Origin: Corticium candelabrum
Lineage: Eukaryota > Porifera > Homoscleromorpha > Homosclerophorida > Plakinidae
Length of the DNA stretch: 64,000 bases
Assembly (NCBI RefSeq): GCF_963422355.1
Contig: NC_085085.1
Coordinates: forward strand, 16,099,588-16,163,587
Direction: 5' to 3'
The notes beneath the pieces are model-generated. The model made no database searches. It was not told the origin of the DNA and worked only from the letters and a program-made list of their open reading frames with translations. Below are positions 39,152 to 62,749 of the stretch, one piece after another (position 1 is the first letter of the stretch; the number at the start of each line of letters is the position of its first letter). The translations under genes were made by a program, and so were the position numbers.

Positions 39152-39438
39152 AAAAAATTAAATAAGTAGCCCTACGTCTACCACACCAGTCACCACAACT
39201 TAAGCGTTCAGAATGTCAGTGTCACAATCACTAGCTATAGCTAGATATTGTCATCTAATTTTAAAAGATGCTGCGCAACAAAAATATTTGCTTACCCCAC
39301 ATTATACATTCACTCGAACTGCTGGTATTCTTGTTAGTATCTCTAATATCTCACGAGATGATGATGCTGCTGCAAAAAATTACACGTTGGAGGCCCCACG
39401 CATGCGTGCAAAGGAAACGTCACGAAGCTACCGAGACG

Positions 39439-39609
39439 ATGGAGCGCGCTTTGCTGTTTGTACTGGTGACTTTGCTGGCTGCTCTAGTGCCGACTGTGAG
39501 TGCGTTTGATGCCGGAGATGCAATTGCGCTCGTGCTGGGCTTGGTTATCGGGATTCTTGGGATCTTCGCCTGCCTGGGATACTACGCCAGAAGGAAGGCT
39601 TCTTCGTGA
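39439..39609 (+). CDS. SMIM30: SMIM30-like small membrane microprotein, 56 aa
   Basis: A single-exon 57-codon frame. Residues 1-22 (MERALLFVLVTLLAALVPTV, then SAF) are a signal peptide. The mature part is almost entirely one conserved block: DAGDAIALVLGLV, a membrane helix, then IFACLGYYARR and a basic tail. The human microprotein SMIM30 (59 aa) has the same signal peptide plus EAGDAIALLLG...CACLGVYARK arrangement. Human SMIM30 has been reported as a small ER/membrane peptide encoded by a transcript once classed as non-coding; its molecular role here is unknown. ATG 39439 was chosen because it gives a clean signal peptide. Frames opening upstream lack similarity. Small size makes this easy to miss in automatic annotation. 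Confidence 0.85.
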   Translation: MERALLFVLVTLLAALVPTVSAFDAGDAIALVLGLVIGILGIFACLGYYARRKASS

Positions 39610-40288
39610 GCTACATCACTACGCTGCAAGTTTCGATTGGCTACCCGTCGTCTTTGAGTCTTGTCGTCGTCGAATGGATATTGCTGCTGTCACGTGACTG
39701 ATGCGTCATAGAGTGCTTTTTTATTTTCATTCAGAACGATTCGTTTTATTGTGTTAGCGTCGTGTTCTATTGCTTATGTACTTGTTAAAACAGTTATGCA
39801 GTAGTGGTATTACATAATTTTCTAGAAATTAGTTACTGCCGTCTTCTGCGCCTCTAGCTACCTACACTTGCAGGACAGTTTCATACAGTTATTGCATGTA
39901 TACGATTGTTCCTACACGAGTGCTTCATTGTAATGGTTTGAGACATCGATACGAGCTGTAGAGTCCAGGAAGGTTTGGTAATGCAAGTACAATTATAATA
40001 TGAACCTTCGTGCTACTTTATTTCCGACTGTCTAGCATAAATCTTGAGTAATTTTCATTTGTTGCTTCTCCTACTGTCTGTTGGCTAATGGTACAAAAAA
40101 AAAGAATAATATGATTCAAATGCATAAAATAAACATGTTGATATGCTGCTCTAAACGTGTAGATACTTTCAGCTTGAAGCCTTCTAATCAGACAGTTGTG
40201 ATTTACATCACTGCATTTGGTATATCGAGATACAGTAATTAGTTGTCTGTCTATGCCTGATAAAGTCTAGCATGTCTCAAAATTTCAA

Positions 40289-40354
<66 letters not shown>

Positions 40355-40405
40355 TATAGATACTGCTGGTTGCACAGCTAGGTGCTTGCTATACAAATGG
40401 AGAAT
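39610..40405. other. Intergenic; 3' flanks of SMIM30 and UBE3B
   Basis: Convergent gene ends. It contains a CA repeat at 40291-40353, directly next to the UBE3B stop codon (40406) and probably in its 3' UTR. Nothing else recognised. Confidence 0.6.
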
Positions 40406-51737
<11,332 letters not shown>

Positions 51738-51853
51738 TTCGACATACGGGACGTGACACTAACAGCTTGCTTGCGCTTGCGTACGCGTATAGGGATCTTT
51801 ATTAAGTGCCCGGATTATTGTTTGTTTGCTTCGCGTAATACCTAAATGATGCG
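51738..51853. promoter_or_regulatory. Divergent promoter of UBE3B and TMC
   Basis: 116 bp lie between the start codons of two genes on opposite strands. The segment contains a CG-containing GCGCTTGCGTACGCG (about 51772-51786) similar in character to NRF1-type sites of housekeeping promoters, and no TATA box. Confidence 0.65.
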
Positions 51854-53359
51854 ATGACTGCTAAGACAATGGATAGTACGCCTTTGCTAGATTCAAGCAG
51901 ACCATCAGGTAGGCTTGGTAGGTTGTTCCGCTGCACGTAGCCCCTCCTCATCACATGACGTAATGATTAATTAATTAATTAATTAAGTGTTTGCAGCATC
52001 TCGTTACACTGAAGAAAGAGTTTTAAGAAATGGGACTGAACACTGTACAAACAATGGAGATCACCGATATCCAAGAGATTTGTCAAAAGCAGATTACGTG
52101 AGACGGCTACGTTATGCCTCACTTTGCAAGAGGAACCGGTCTGCTAGAAGGTATCAAACAGACTGTCATGTTTTATGTTGTTTTGCTATGTGTTATGCAT
52201 TATTGGTCTCATGCAGCACTCCACCGCCAATACCTGAATTCCGACCGTCAGAAAATCTTCTATTGGAAGCTCAACTAGATATTTACGACTTGATTGTGGA
52301 GCAGCAGGAGATTTCGGAGAATGTGCGAGCTCAACCATGGCCAATGCATGTTAAATTGAACTATGTCAGGTATTCAAAATTCTAGGTATATATACAATGA
52401 TGACTACATGCGTATTTTCTCTACTGAGAGTCTAGCTCAAATGTCATTATTAGCTAGTATATAAAAATTTCTATATCACGCCAATCTGCACTGCAATTTT
52501 GCTCGTCCAGCCCTCTTTTGTATTTCCGTCTGTAGAGAACTGACAACAGCTATTGACGAGAAGAAAGAGTTTCTAGGGAAGCTAAACACATTGAGTCAGA
52601 AAAGCTTCAAGGTATGCATGATTGTTCATTATCTGGTGCCACCATATTTTACTCTTTATTAAACTTTACTGATCTGTGTCTTTTCAGGCCATTGACCAAG
52701 CAGCCAAAACAGCTAAAAACTGGAGCCAATCTTGGCCATGGACATTTTGGAAGGGTTCAATAAAACTAATTGAAGGTAATATTTGTTAGACATTGTGATA
52801 GCTATGTGGCACAACCTCAGAATTGCAACCACTCATGGACCAGCTTAATTAATTGAAATGGTCGACCTTAGTAACTTCTTGCTAATTTAGGCTTGAAGTG
52901 TCTCAAAAATTGCTTTTCAAAATTGAACATCTTTGGAAGGTCTAAAATACAATGGTACTAAAATATTTAGTCAATCCTTATTAGGTGCATGGGTAGAAGT
53001 AATGATACTTAGCAACTGAGGCAAAATACAGTGGTGAGTGCTGTTCTGAGAATTCATGGCATCTGGCTGGGTTCTATACTGTATCTCAATTTTTGGATTG
53101 AAACAAGATGCAAGTCACACATTGCTTTCGTAGGATATTTTGGAAGTGGTGTTGGTGCATACTTTTCATTCTTGAGAAGAATTTTTATCCTGAACCTACT
53201 GTTGGTTTTACTCATTTTGCTTCCTTTTGTTGTCATACCACAGGTGAGTCATAATTGTAACCTGCACTGGATGGCATTACATTAATTAAGCATATGTTTG
53301 GACATTAGATCATTTCAGGGACAGGTTTTAGCTCCGAATTTTTGGTAAGGTGTGTGTCT

Positions 53360-53441
<82 letters not shown>

Positions 53442-55876
53442 TGGTGTGTGTACATATATTGTCATATATATGTTAATAATTAATAATTGACTTCTAGAGT
53501 GGTCTTGAGAATACAATCATCTTTTATGGTTACTATGATACTGGATCGTTGGCTCTTGGCTACAATATATCAATAGCATTCCTGCTATGCAATGTAGGAT
53601 TTTTTGTCTTCAGTTTTGTCTACATCATAAGAAAGTTGTTTGATGCACAACACAATGCAGACTATAAGAGTTCAGTATTCTTTCTTGTTAGAATGTGCAC
53701 ACAATATCATTCTACCAAACTGGCTGGTCTCCATAACAACTATCCATTCAGCTGGCTTGTTCTTGTTAGCTGGGATTTTGAAATCAACAAAGAGAAAGGT
53801 GCACATTCTAAACAAGCAGCCCTTGTGACCCTGATGAAGGTACAACAAACAACAAAGAATTAATGTCTCCATCATAGTCTATATACGTATATGACTGTCT
53901 ATAGGAGGAACTGACAGAGGCAAAAGAGAAGCAGAAGCAAAGAACTAACAGCATGTGCGTGTGCTAGAAAAACAAAGGCTATCAAATAATTTAATATGTG
54001 TGGCCAAACCATCATTTGTATTTTAGGTGCAGCATTATCAGTTACAGATTTATTTCAAATTTGATTGCGCTGGGAATACTGGGAGGTAGTGGTTACCTTG
54101 TCTACTACTTTGTGAATAGAAGCAATGAATGTCGAGCATATAATTCCAATGTCTTTGTTGCTCTTGTTGAGCGATTTGAGGTACAAGATTGCTATTTCAT
54201 TGAATCAGGAAATGTAGCTATAGAATGGACCTCTCTCTCTCTCTCTCTCTTAATTAATTAGCTGCCTTTGGTACTTTTGGCACTTCGAGTGTTTGTTCCA
54301 CTTGTGTTTCAAAAGCTTGTTCTGATAGAGCATTGGCACCCAAGAACAGCATTGAAATGGACTCTTGTGAGGTAGGTATATTCTTACAATTCCTCATTCT
54401 GAACTTGCATGGTGGCTTAATTGATCTTGTCAATCTTTTGTTTAGAACAACAACCCTTTATCTTGGAAACATTGTGGTGCTGTTGATCTCCCTTCTGCAA
54501 GAAGCAACTCGATATGACTGCGTATTTTATTGCAACAACCGATAGGCAAACTCTGAAGATGTTAACTGCTATTGATTTGATTGTTTGTTGTAGCAGACAC
54601 AAGGGACTAATTCTACAGTACTCCCCACTACAATAGTACCAACTGGAGTAGCAAGAGAATATTTATGTTGTTGGGAAACATACGTTGGAGTCGAAATAGT
54701 GAAAGTTGTACTAATTGATTTCCTGGGAGAAATAATTGCAATACTGGTTACAGACATCCTACGTGCTCTGTTTGTTCACTACATATGTGGGCAAAGACTG
54801 GTATGAAGTCCTGTATTACATGACTAACTTCATATGTGGTCAAGGTATAAGGTGTTGACTACTTTGCATAGATTGGTTATCATGAGTTCAACATCTCATC
54901 AAATGTATTGGGCCTTATCTATGGCCAGGGCCTAATCTGGTATGAGGCAGACACATGGACAGACAGAAAGACAGATAAGATAGAAAGATGACACACAGAC
55001 AGAATACTTTTGCCACCTATTTGTGCTATTTAGATTCTATTGTAGGCTTGGAACTTTCTTCTCCCCATTACTCCCTGCAATGCAAGTTGTCAAACTGTTC
55101 CTTATTTTCTACTTTCACCGGTTTTCAATCATCTACACAAACATTCCTCCTAAGAAAATCTTCAGAGCATCTCGTTCAGGCAACTTCCTTCAGTTCCTTC
55201 TCTTGTTCATGCTATTTGTCAGTACGGTTCCATTAGGATACACACTAGCAGTGTATGGAGCTCAACTGATCACAATCAATTGCTATACTAACATTGTGTT
55301 GTTCAGATTGCAACCGTCAACTGAATGTGGGCCCTTCAGGTAAATGAAAATCTAAATATCACTCCTGCGCTCATGCATTACTGACTGGAATATGTGCAAC
55401 TGCTGCAGTAAATAGTCTTAGTCACTATAGAATTGAGCAACAGTCACAGTGGTTAACCGCAGTATTATTCCTTTCAGAACTGAGAATCGTGTATACAAAG
55501 TTCTTGCTGATGAGTTGCCTACATGGGCCAGCAGTGTCTTGGAAGTGATCGTTAATCCTGCAGTTACCATTCCAGTGATTGTCTTCCTCCTGTATGTATA
55601 TCTTGTCCTTGCAAATTACAGCAACAGTGCTAAGAGGTTTGCTGTAATTTCAGACTTGTAATACTGTACTACAAGGTGATGTCATCATCCTACAGTAGTG
55701 TCATAAAGGATCTCCAAGCTCAGCTGCACTTTGTAAGAGACATAACTAGCTGTGTTAACAACATACTGATTGTACTTATTTTTTTGCTGCAGGAGAGACT
55801 AGAAGGAAGACGGGAAGTTTTTGAAATTGGAAGAAAAGCCACATCAACATCAGCCATTAGAAATCCTGAGACATAA
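51854..55876 (+). CDS. Transmembrane channel-like (TMC) family protein
   Basis: TMC proteins are multi-pass channels related to anoctamins; some mediate mechanotransduction. Exons 51854-51908, 51997-52150, 52217-52369, 52536-52611, 52688-52775, 53134-53243, 53498-53839, 53905-53954, 54027-54180, 54262-54371, 54446-54521, 54594-54800, 54872-54939, 55046-55339, 55478-55636, 55696-55732, 55793-55876; 2217 nt, 738 aa. Membrane segments include FILNLLLVLLILLPFVVIP, ISIAFLLCNVGFFVFSFVYI and LIALGILGGSGYLVYYFV. The TMC-domain signature is present: CCWETYVGVEIVKVVLIDFL, FNISSNVLGLIYGQGLIW, GTFFSPLLPAMQVVKLFLIF, then FRLQPSTECGPFR. The domain order matches human TMC5/6/7-type proteins, but I cannot assign the subfamily. 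Start ATG 51854 gives a short hydrophilic N-terminus; two earlier ATGs run into a stop. Confidence 0.93.
53360..53449 (+). repeat. (GT)n microsatellite in TMC intron 6
   Basis: About 80 bp of GT bracketed by two GTGTGTGTCTGG blocks, 49 bp before the exon at 53498. Confidence 0.95.
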
Positions 55877-56036
55877 CAGTAACAGGCTACTATATGCTAC
55901 TACTGTATAAAGATAATGCTCACAGAATGTGAATTGTCTCAATAGTCTCAATCACAATAACGTGACATTCATGCATGGAGCAAATATGCCATTAATGAAA
56001 CAACACAAACATGGCAGCCAAAAGAGCCTTACTAGT

Positions 56037-59000
56037 TTAGTCAGCTAATTCGCCTTCCTCCACCTCTTGCTCTCGCTCCCTAATCTTCTGAACCCAAACT
56101 TTTGGATCATCTCCCTCTCTTTCAATCTCTAACAAGTCGCATATTTCAACAAGCACTTGCCGAGGGGCATAGTCAAGCCAGGCTTTAAGCACTTTCACCA
56201 TTGTGTCATGATCGTTCTCAATCCGTTTGAGAAATGATTCCAGAATGCCATACAAAAATTCAGGATCAAGTTCGGTCAGCTCAACTTCCCTTGCACTATG
56301 TATAATATCATTTGCCCTAGCCTTTGCTGCAGCAAGTCTGTCTAGGTCCTCCTTAAGCCATTGGACCTCTTCACACTTCTGATCAAGAGATTTCTGTAAG
56401 GTATTGGCAACTACTGGAGCTTCCCACTTGCTCAAATGCTCCTGTAGCACCTTCTGTTCTTTCTCTTTGACAGATAAAGACTCCTCCTTTGACTCTACCA
56501 GTTTTTCAATAATTTTCAAACCTTCTTCAGCATCAGTATCAGTCTTCATAGATTCAAGCAGCTGAGGCAGTCGAGACATAGACATACTTCGAAACTGATC
56601 GGGAATGGCTACAAGCAAACAACACATGAAACTCAACAACAACTAAGAATGACATTTAATATATAACCTGATGGGTCTGACTCACTAGCTTGTGGTGGAC
56701 AACGATTTGCTTTCGTGACATAAGGACGATCTCCTAATACAGAGCTAGAGGTTGCAGGATTTGACACCCTTTGTGACTTACTTGTCAAAGAAGTGGCTGT
56801 ACTATCTGGTGATGTGACTCCAAGGCCCTGACCATTACTTTTACATGAGGTGGAAGCAGCAGATGGTGACCGATTGACAGATGAGAAAGGCTGTGACTTT
56901 TCAACGTGTGGTTGACCTACGGCAGGTTGTGCAGAAGGCTTCACTACTGGAGTTGATATTGCAGTGACAGAAGGCATTGCAATTACACCATCTATGTCTG
57001 GTTTATGTACAGGACCCTGTGTTGGTAGGCTTTGTGCATCAATAGGTTGAGTTTCTTTTCTGATAGATGGCTGACTGTTTGGTGTCTGAGACCGTAGTTG
57101 ACTACCGTGTGTAGCACTTTGTTGTGGGCCTAGTGGTGTAACAGAGAAGGTAGTGCCTGCTGCATCAGTTGGTGTTTTCTGAACTGTCTGGTGCAAAGAT
57201 GATTGTGTTGTAGGATTCTGATTAGCACTTCTGCTTGAGCTTTGAGAGCTACTTCCAGATGCAGATTCTGACAGTGAAGTTTCACTGGATGTTTTAACTT
57301 GATGATTATCAGTAGAATCAGCTGATCTTCCAGAGCTCTGAACTGATGACTTCAACTGCACTACAGACTTGTGTCGCTGGCTTCCTGGTAACTTAGTTTG
57401 TTGTTTGCTTGAAGGAGTAGATGCATCCTGCCGTACTTGCTGCTGCTGCTGCTGCTGCTGTTGCTTCATCCTTTCATGTCTTGCCATTGCTGCCTGTGCT
57501 GCTTTAGTCAGCTCTTTTTGTTTTGGCTGTCCCTTTTCTGAGCATTGATGTGTTTCTGCACTTTCTTGCTCTTCAACTAAAGGTGACTGTTGAGAAATTG
57601 AGTGTTTCTGCTGATCAGGCTGCACCAGGGCTTGTTGATGATATTGAAGTTGTGCTTGGTGTTGACGTGAGGACTGCAGGTCACCTTCAAGTCTCTGCTG
57701 TAATGGTTGAATAGACATATGTCCTTGCTCTGATTGGTTCATTTGTAATGATTGCTGGGATGTAGTAACCACTGGTTTTGTATGTTCCACAGAACAGCTC
57801 AAATCCTCCGTTGCTTTTTCATCAGCCTGGAACTTCTTCTCTTTCTCTGTTTCACAGTCCTCCTTTTCAGTTATGTCCAAGTCTTCATCACTGTTGTCAT
57901 ACAGTTCTTTGTCAAGAGCTGCATCTTCCTCAGAATCATAAAGAACTGATTGATACTGAGGTCGATTCTTTGTAGGGCCAAGTTCTGATGTGCTGTCTTC
58001 TCCAAGTCTATGGCCACCCTTGTTATCAAACACCATAGCCTGCATATGATTTGCATCTTCTAATGGCAAGGCTCCTCGCTTCTTCGTCGGCATTTGCAAA
58101 TCTTGACCATGCACTTGATCTAATGCTTGAGTACCCTGTTGAGTACCAGTAGTATGCCCGACACCTGGAAATGAGCTGAAAGTGAGACCACCAGCATCAG
58201 AACTACTAGATTTTGAACTGCTTCCTGTCAAGACCCCAGACAGCTGACTACTCATGGTGGAAAGAGAAGCATAACGACACCGTGGTAGTCCAGATTCTGA
58301 ACTTGGTTCAGCTAAGGACTTAAAATGCTCAAGAAATTCATTAGACTGCCAAGTGACAATTTCACACAACTGCGCAAGCTCATCTGATGCAAGCTCTTTC
58401 TCCTGCATCCTGAGACAAAAATTACGAACTTTGTCAATGGAATCAACGTATTCTTTCGAGAAGCGAGTCGTTGGCAGATCAAATGATGTCTGGATGTACC
58501 TATTGGCATCTTCACGACTTACCATATGACCAGCAGTTGTGACCATCATAATCATCTTTGTAAGGTGCATGTAGAAAAACATGGTCACACAAACTGGAGG
58601 TGAATTTCGCTTCAGTTCTTCAAGAATCTCACTAGCACAAGTAAGCATCTCATTTATCAGATCAGCCTTCTGCTGCATCCCAGTCATGTTTTGTGCCTCC
58701 TGCAACTGGTGTAAGACATCCTGCTTCAAGGCTGTCCATGTAGCATGTGCAGCTGAACCAGGCTTCATAATATCAAGAGTCCTTGTTGCCATCTCAATGC
58801 CTTCCATACTAACACGAATTTGGCTATTAAATGACACAACCATTGTTGGATTCACATTTGTTGAGATAAGAAACCATCGCATAAAGTAGTGATACGACAA
58901 GTGGGCCACCACTGTCAATGGATCACCTAACAAAATTGAAACCATCAGTTGGCGATAAGGATAAACAATCTCAAACACTACACTACTATCACTCTAGTAC

Positions 59001-59996
59001 ATAGACAAGTTAGCTGAAATGCCAAAAATTAGTGTATGAAATGTGTAAATACTACAAATACTGATTATCCAGCTCCACCAGTTAGGCCATGCCAATATGA
59101 TTTCTTGTTTCCCATTTCTCACCTGTGTCCTTAATTGGCCCCACTTGCTTTTGTTCATTAATTAGCAAGTAAAGTGAGCCTCTCTGTTTTCATTAAAAGT
59201 TGTGCATGCAGGCTATTAGAACAAAGTTGTGTATACTAAGTAAACGAAAATCAAGCCATTATAGCATAGGATACAATCTAAGTAACAGTGTGATTATCCA
59301 TTAACTTCAGTATTCATCAACACATATTAGAAGTCATATAACCAGCAACATTACCTGATTCCACAGACTCAGAAGAGTTGTACGTCCTCACTCGAGCTTC
59401 AATTTTTGTCCCAGTATTTGCCATCTGCGACAGGGTACTAGCTCTCTTTAAAGTCTGCTGAAGAATGTCCAGTAGCATTTCCATACGGGCAAGATTAACA
59501 TCATCAGATAGACTCATGTTATCGTCTGTCTGCAGTTGGAACAAACAATTTCAGATTAGTAACCTCAGGTCTTGTACGTTCACGTTTCAAAAACAGCAGA
59601 CGTCATACTCACTTCTACAAAGCCTGCTAGATACAGCATCACTTTAGCTGACTCGCTGGCTACTACAAGTGGTATGCTTGCTGTTAATTAATCAAAAACA
59701 TAGAAAACAATTAAACACACTACTATAGTCAGCATGCACTTTCTTAGCAACACTTGAAACTAACCTTTTGAAACGCTTTGCCTAGATCTATCGCCTCGAT
59801 GTTGCACTACCCCTTGGCAGAGACTCGCCATCTCTTGTATTGTTGAGACAAACGTCTGGCTGTCCAGTTCCCCTTTTAGAGTTGTCTGTAAAGTCCATCA
59901 ACGGAAGAAATTCACACAACGTCTAACGACAGACAGAGTAGAACAAATTCTTACAACAGCCTCTTTAAGACTGCGTTGCAGTTCTTCACCGTCCAT
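56037..59996 (-). CDS. PUB-domain protein B, paralogue of the gene at 17.7-21.7 kb
   Basis: Exons (minus): 59955-59996, 59765-59885, 59613-59680, 59355-59529, 56668-58926, 56037-56608; 3237 nt, 1078 aa. The N-terminus (MDGEELQRSLKEAV, then a helical exon, IPLVVASESAKVMLYLAGFV) fits a diverged PUB domain. The next module begins GDPLTVVAHL and ends SGLPRCRY, matching protein A (DPLTVATHL ... SGLPRCSS). It is followed by a ~500-residue Ser/Gln-rich disordered region with a nine-residue polyglutamine run (about 57439-57467), then a coiled coil and an acidic end (VEEGELAD). Exons 2 and 3 equal those of protein A in length (121 and 68 nt). The stop is 160 bp from the convergent TMC stop. Function unknown; p97/VCP binding is suggested only by the PUB assignment. 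Confidence 0.8.
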
Positions 59997-60927
59997 TGCG
60001 TCCTAATCAATAACAGCCAATGTTTCCTCCAATAGGGTCCCACCGACAATTCTAGAGCGTCCTTCTTCTTGTTGTCTTTAACGCTCAAACGGATGGATTT
60101 TTTCTCTATCAGCAAAAAGGCGATGACGTTCAGCACACTGCGGACTGACTTACGTATGCGAATGCGACAAGTAGGGAATTCAAAGTAGAAATCAATCCAT
60201 GGGGAATTCCCTGGCGTCACGCTAGCGTGCGCACGCCTGAAAAGCAATACCAGTGTGTAACGATAGTGTCCCCCTACAAAAAGTGTCCCCCGGACACAAT
60301 TTGTCGGCAATACGTGACAAATACCACCCGCCTGCAAAACGTGTCCTCCACGCAAATGTAACCAAATGAGTGAGTGATTTGATGACGTTTGATACCAACG
60401 TCTGTGTCTGCGCACGCGCGAGAGTGTGTACGTGCTAGACTCCACGAGACAAAAAGATAAATACTGCGTGCTAGAGAATGTTAATAAGAATTAATTATGT
60501 TAATGTTGTCTAGAACATATGCCGTTACAAATTCTAGCATACACGGTACGTACACGTTACAATACACGGTACCGCAAGAAGGTACACTTTTAGCTAAGCA
60601 AAATACTTTTTCGCAGACAGCCGGGTTGTGCGTGTGACCAGTGTCAGTCAGAAAGTACCGTAACATGTACACACTGCATTGCCATTAGAATAATTTAATT
60701 AATAATATTATTGTGTACGTATGTGTAGGAGTGAACGAGAACTGGCGTAAAAATTCAGATCTTTAGAAACAAAATATAAATATCCAGGCCTTTCTCTAGA
60801 GCTGACACCTCAGATTTGTTAAATTTTCTTCATCTGGCTTGCTAGAAGTTCGTAGGCTAACCGATTGTCCTAGGATTGACTATTGATAGAGAAATTGTAA
60901 AGCTTACAGTTTAGTATGCCAAATTCT

Positions 60928-61821
60928 CTAGTAATCAGCTCCTGACTTCTTGACAACACGATGCCTACCACTGACAGCCGAGTGCTGGGAATAATTGGCA
61001 GTAGAGTAGGAATGAGCTGCAGTACTCGCATTGCTTTGTCGAGAGTCCTGCCTCTCTGACAGAGTTGCAGACTTGTCGTGGCTTTTTGCTGAGTGGCCTC
61101 TCTTTCCTTGATGGTGACCGTGACCGGAATCAAGTCGGCTAGACGCTTGACCCTGAGCTAAAGTAAAGCGGTTTAATTAATTATTAAAATAGCAATATAT
61201 TAGCTAAAGCACATTACATCGGCTGGTGGGATAACTAGTGGCCATCCGTGTGTATGTGATCTGACCGTCACAGTCTTCTGTCAGAAGTATGATCGAATAT
61301 CAGAATATGTGGATACTCTGTATACACTTAGTAATTGTAACATACTGTCGATTCTAAGCGGAACAAATATTCCATTAGGAACAAGTAACTCGCTAGCATA
61401 ACTGTACAGATGACTGGGTAGGTTTTTTGCCTGTCCCGTTTCATCTGCTAAATCGATGGCAACTAGAACAAAGAAACAAACGTGTCACACGAATTTTGAT
61501 GCCACATCCTGTTGGCATCATTGACAACATGCACGCGCGAAGTCATGCAGCTGCAGAAAATCGCACCTCATTTGAAGTATGCGTTGCTACGAAATTCCAG
61601 CTACAAACAATCCACTCACCTTCTGAATCATAACCGCAGCATTTCTTGATATGCTCTAGTAGAACAATTGTTCTGCAAAAGGAGTTTACTAGGCAAGTCT
61701 TCCCGTCTGCACAACAAGCACATGTACAGCTAGTACACTAGGGTCTATGGACATAGGAGATGCAGGATAGCAGACGAATTACACACACACACACACATAT
61801 ATATATATATCTTTATATACA

Positions 61822-61906
<85 letters not shown>

Positions 61907-61933
61907 ACCTCCATGATAAATCTGTATAAACAT
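60928..61933 (-). CDS. CXorf65-like protein, 172 aa
   Basis: Exons (minus): 61909-61933, 61620-61706, 61346-61462, 61218-61277, 60928-61157; 519 nt. The start [20 protein letters not shown] parallels human CXorf65 (MFIFIKHG...FLVN..C), followed by [17 protein letters not shown] and [29 protein letters not shown], again the human order. The last exon is a His/Ser/Lys-rich disordered tail ending KKSGADY. An alternative frame in that exon is open too, but only this one stays in phase with the spliced upstream exons. The family has no known biochemical function. The first exon is 25 nt and sits at the edge of a CA repeat, so it is easily missed. Confidence 0.8.
61781..61904. repeat. Compound simple repeat (CA)n-(TA)n-(ACGC)n-(CA)n
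   Basis: Lies in the 202-bp first intron of the CXorf65-like gene, ending 5 bp before its first exon. All alternating purine-pyrimidine. Confidence 0.95.
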
Positions 61934-62749
61934 ACCCGTAGCGTTTGATAAACTTTGCCAGTCAGGTCAACCCAACTAGGACGCAAGCTCAAGCTATTGA
62001 TTACAAGTTTCAAGACGCTACATACTATATTATAGATGTGAAAGTATTGACTAACTTAATTAATTAATTGTTAATGCTAGCTAGATTCTAGGTGTACACC
62101 ATTCTAGAAAAGGCAGTAAATGATCTGTATTGACTACATGTACACGTATTATTCTAGCTGTCCAAACACAATGATAGAAACTCACAAGTCTTTGTCACAG
62201 GTCACACATGTCAGCAACTAGATAGACAGGACCAATGCAGAGATTTCATACATCGGTCTAGATATCTGGATCGAACGCTAAAAGAAACAAACGATTTAGC
62301 CTAACCGTCTCAGCCGGCTTTGGCGCTCTACACCCGCGTCTCACAGCAACTCTAGACAAGTAGTTCACGATTGAGATCACCACACTAGGTAAAGAACTAG
62401 GCTCTCCTCGCTCATGCTTGCACTTATATAGTTAGTTAGCTTACCTCAGGCCTCGCTTCAGAATGATCAAAGTTTTCAGCAGCTTGGACAAAACTTGTGA
62501 ACGCAGCTACAAACGAACTAGCGTGCGCTCTAGAATCCTGATGGCGTGCATGCGCATAACCTGGTAGTGTCGCTTTAAAAATAGACACTGTAGTGTACAA
62601 GCAATTTTGTATATCTGGCAAAATTAATGTTGATTTGGTTTAGTAGCGACTTCGTTGTTGTGGTATCACCCTTCTATCGAGTCCTTACGGTATATTCTTC
62701 TCTCGCGCAGAAAGGGCCAGACTACGAGGCCAACGGCTCTGCGAACACG
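61934..62749. other. Region between divergent CXorf65-like and MRPS23 starts
   Basis: 816 bp. A minus-strand frame (62436-62621) with an exon-like end (EARPE followed by GTAAGC at about 62447) may be a 5' exon of the CXorf65-like transcript or another gene, but its protein is not recognised and it is not needed by the coding model. Confidence 0.4.

Noticed and set aside
53031-53133. Extra N-terminal TMC sequence from the long frame at 53031-53285
   Set aside because: The family match begins at GYFGSGVGAYF after an acceptor at 53133; the upstream part is intron read-through.
61000-61133. Alternative frame of the last CXorf65-like exon ([12 protein letters not shown]...)
   Set aside because: Open, but out of phase with the upstream exons that match the family; the His/Ser-rich frame keeps phase and the total is whole codons.
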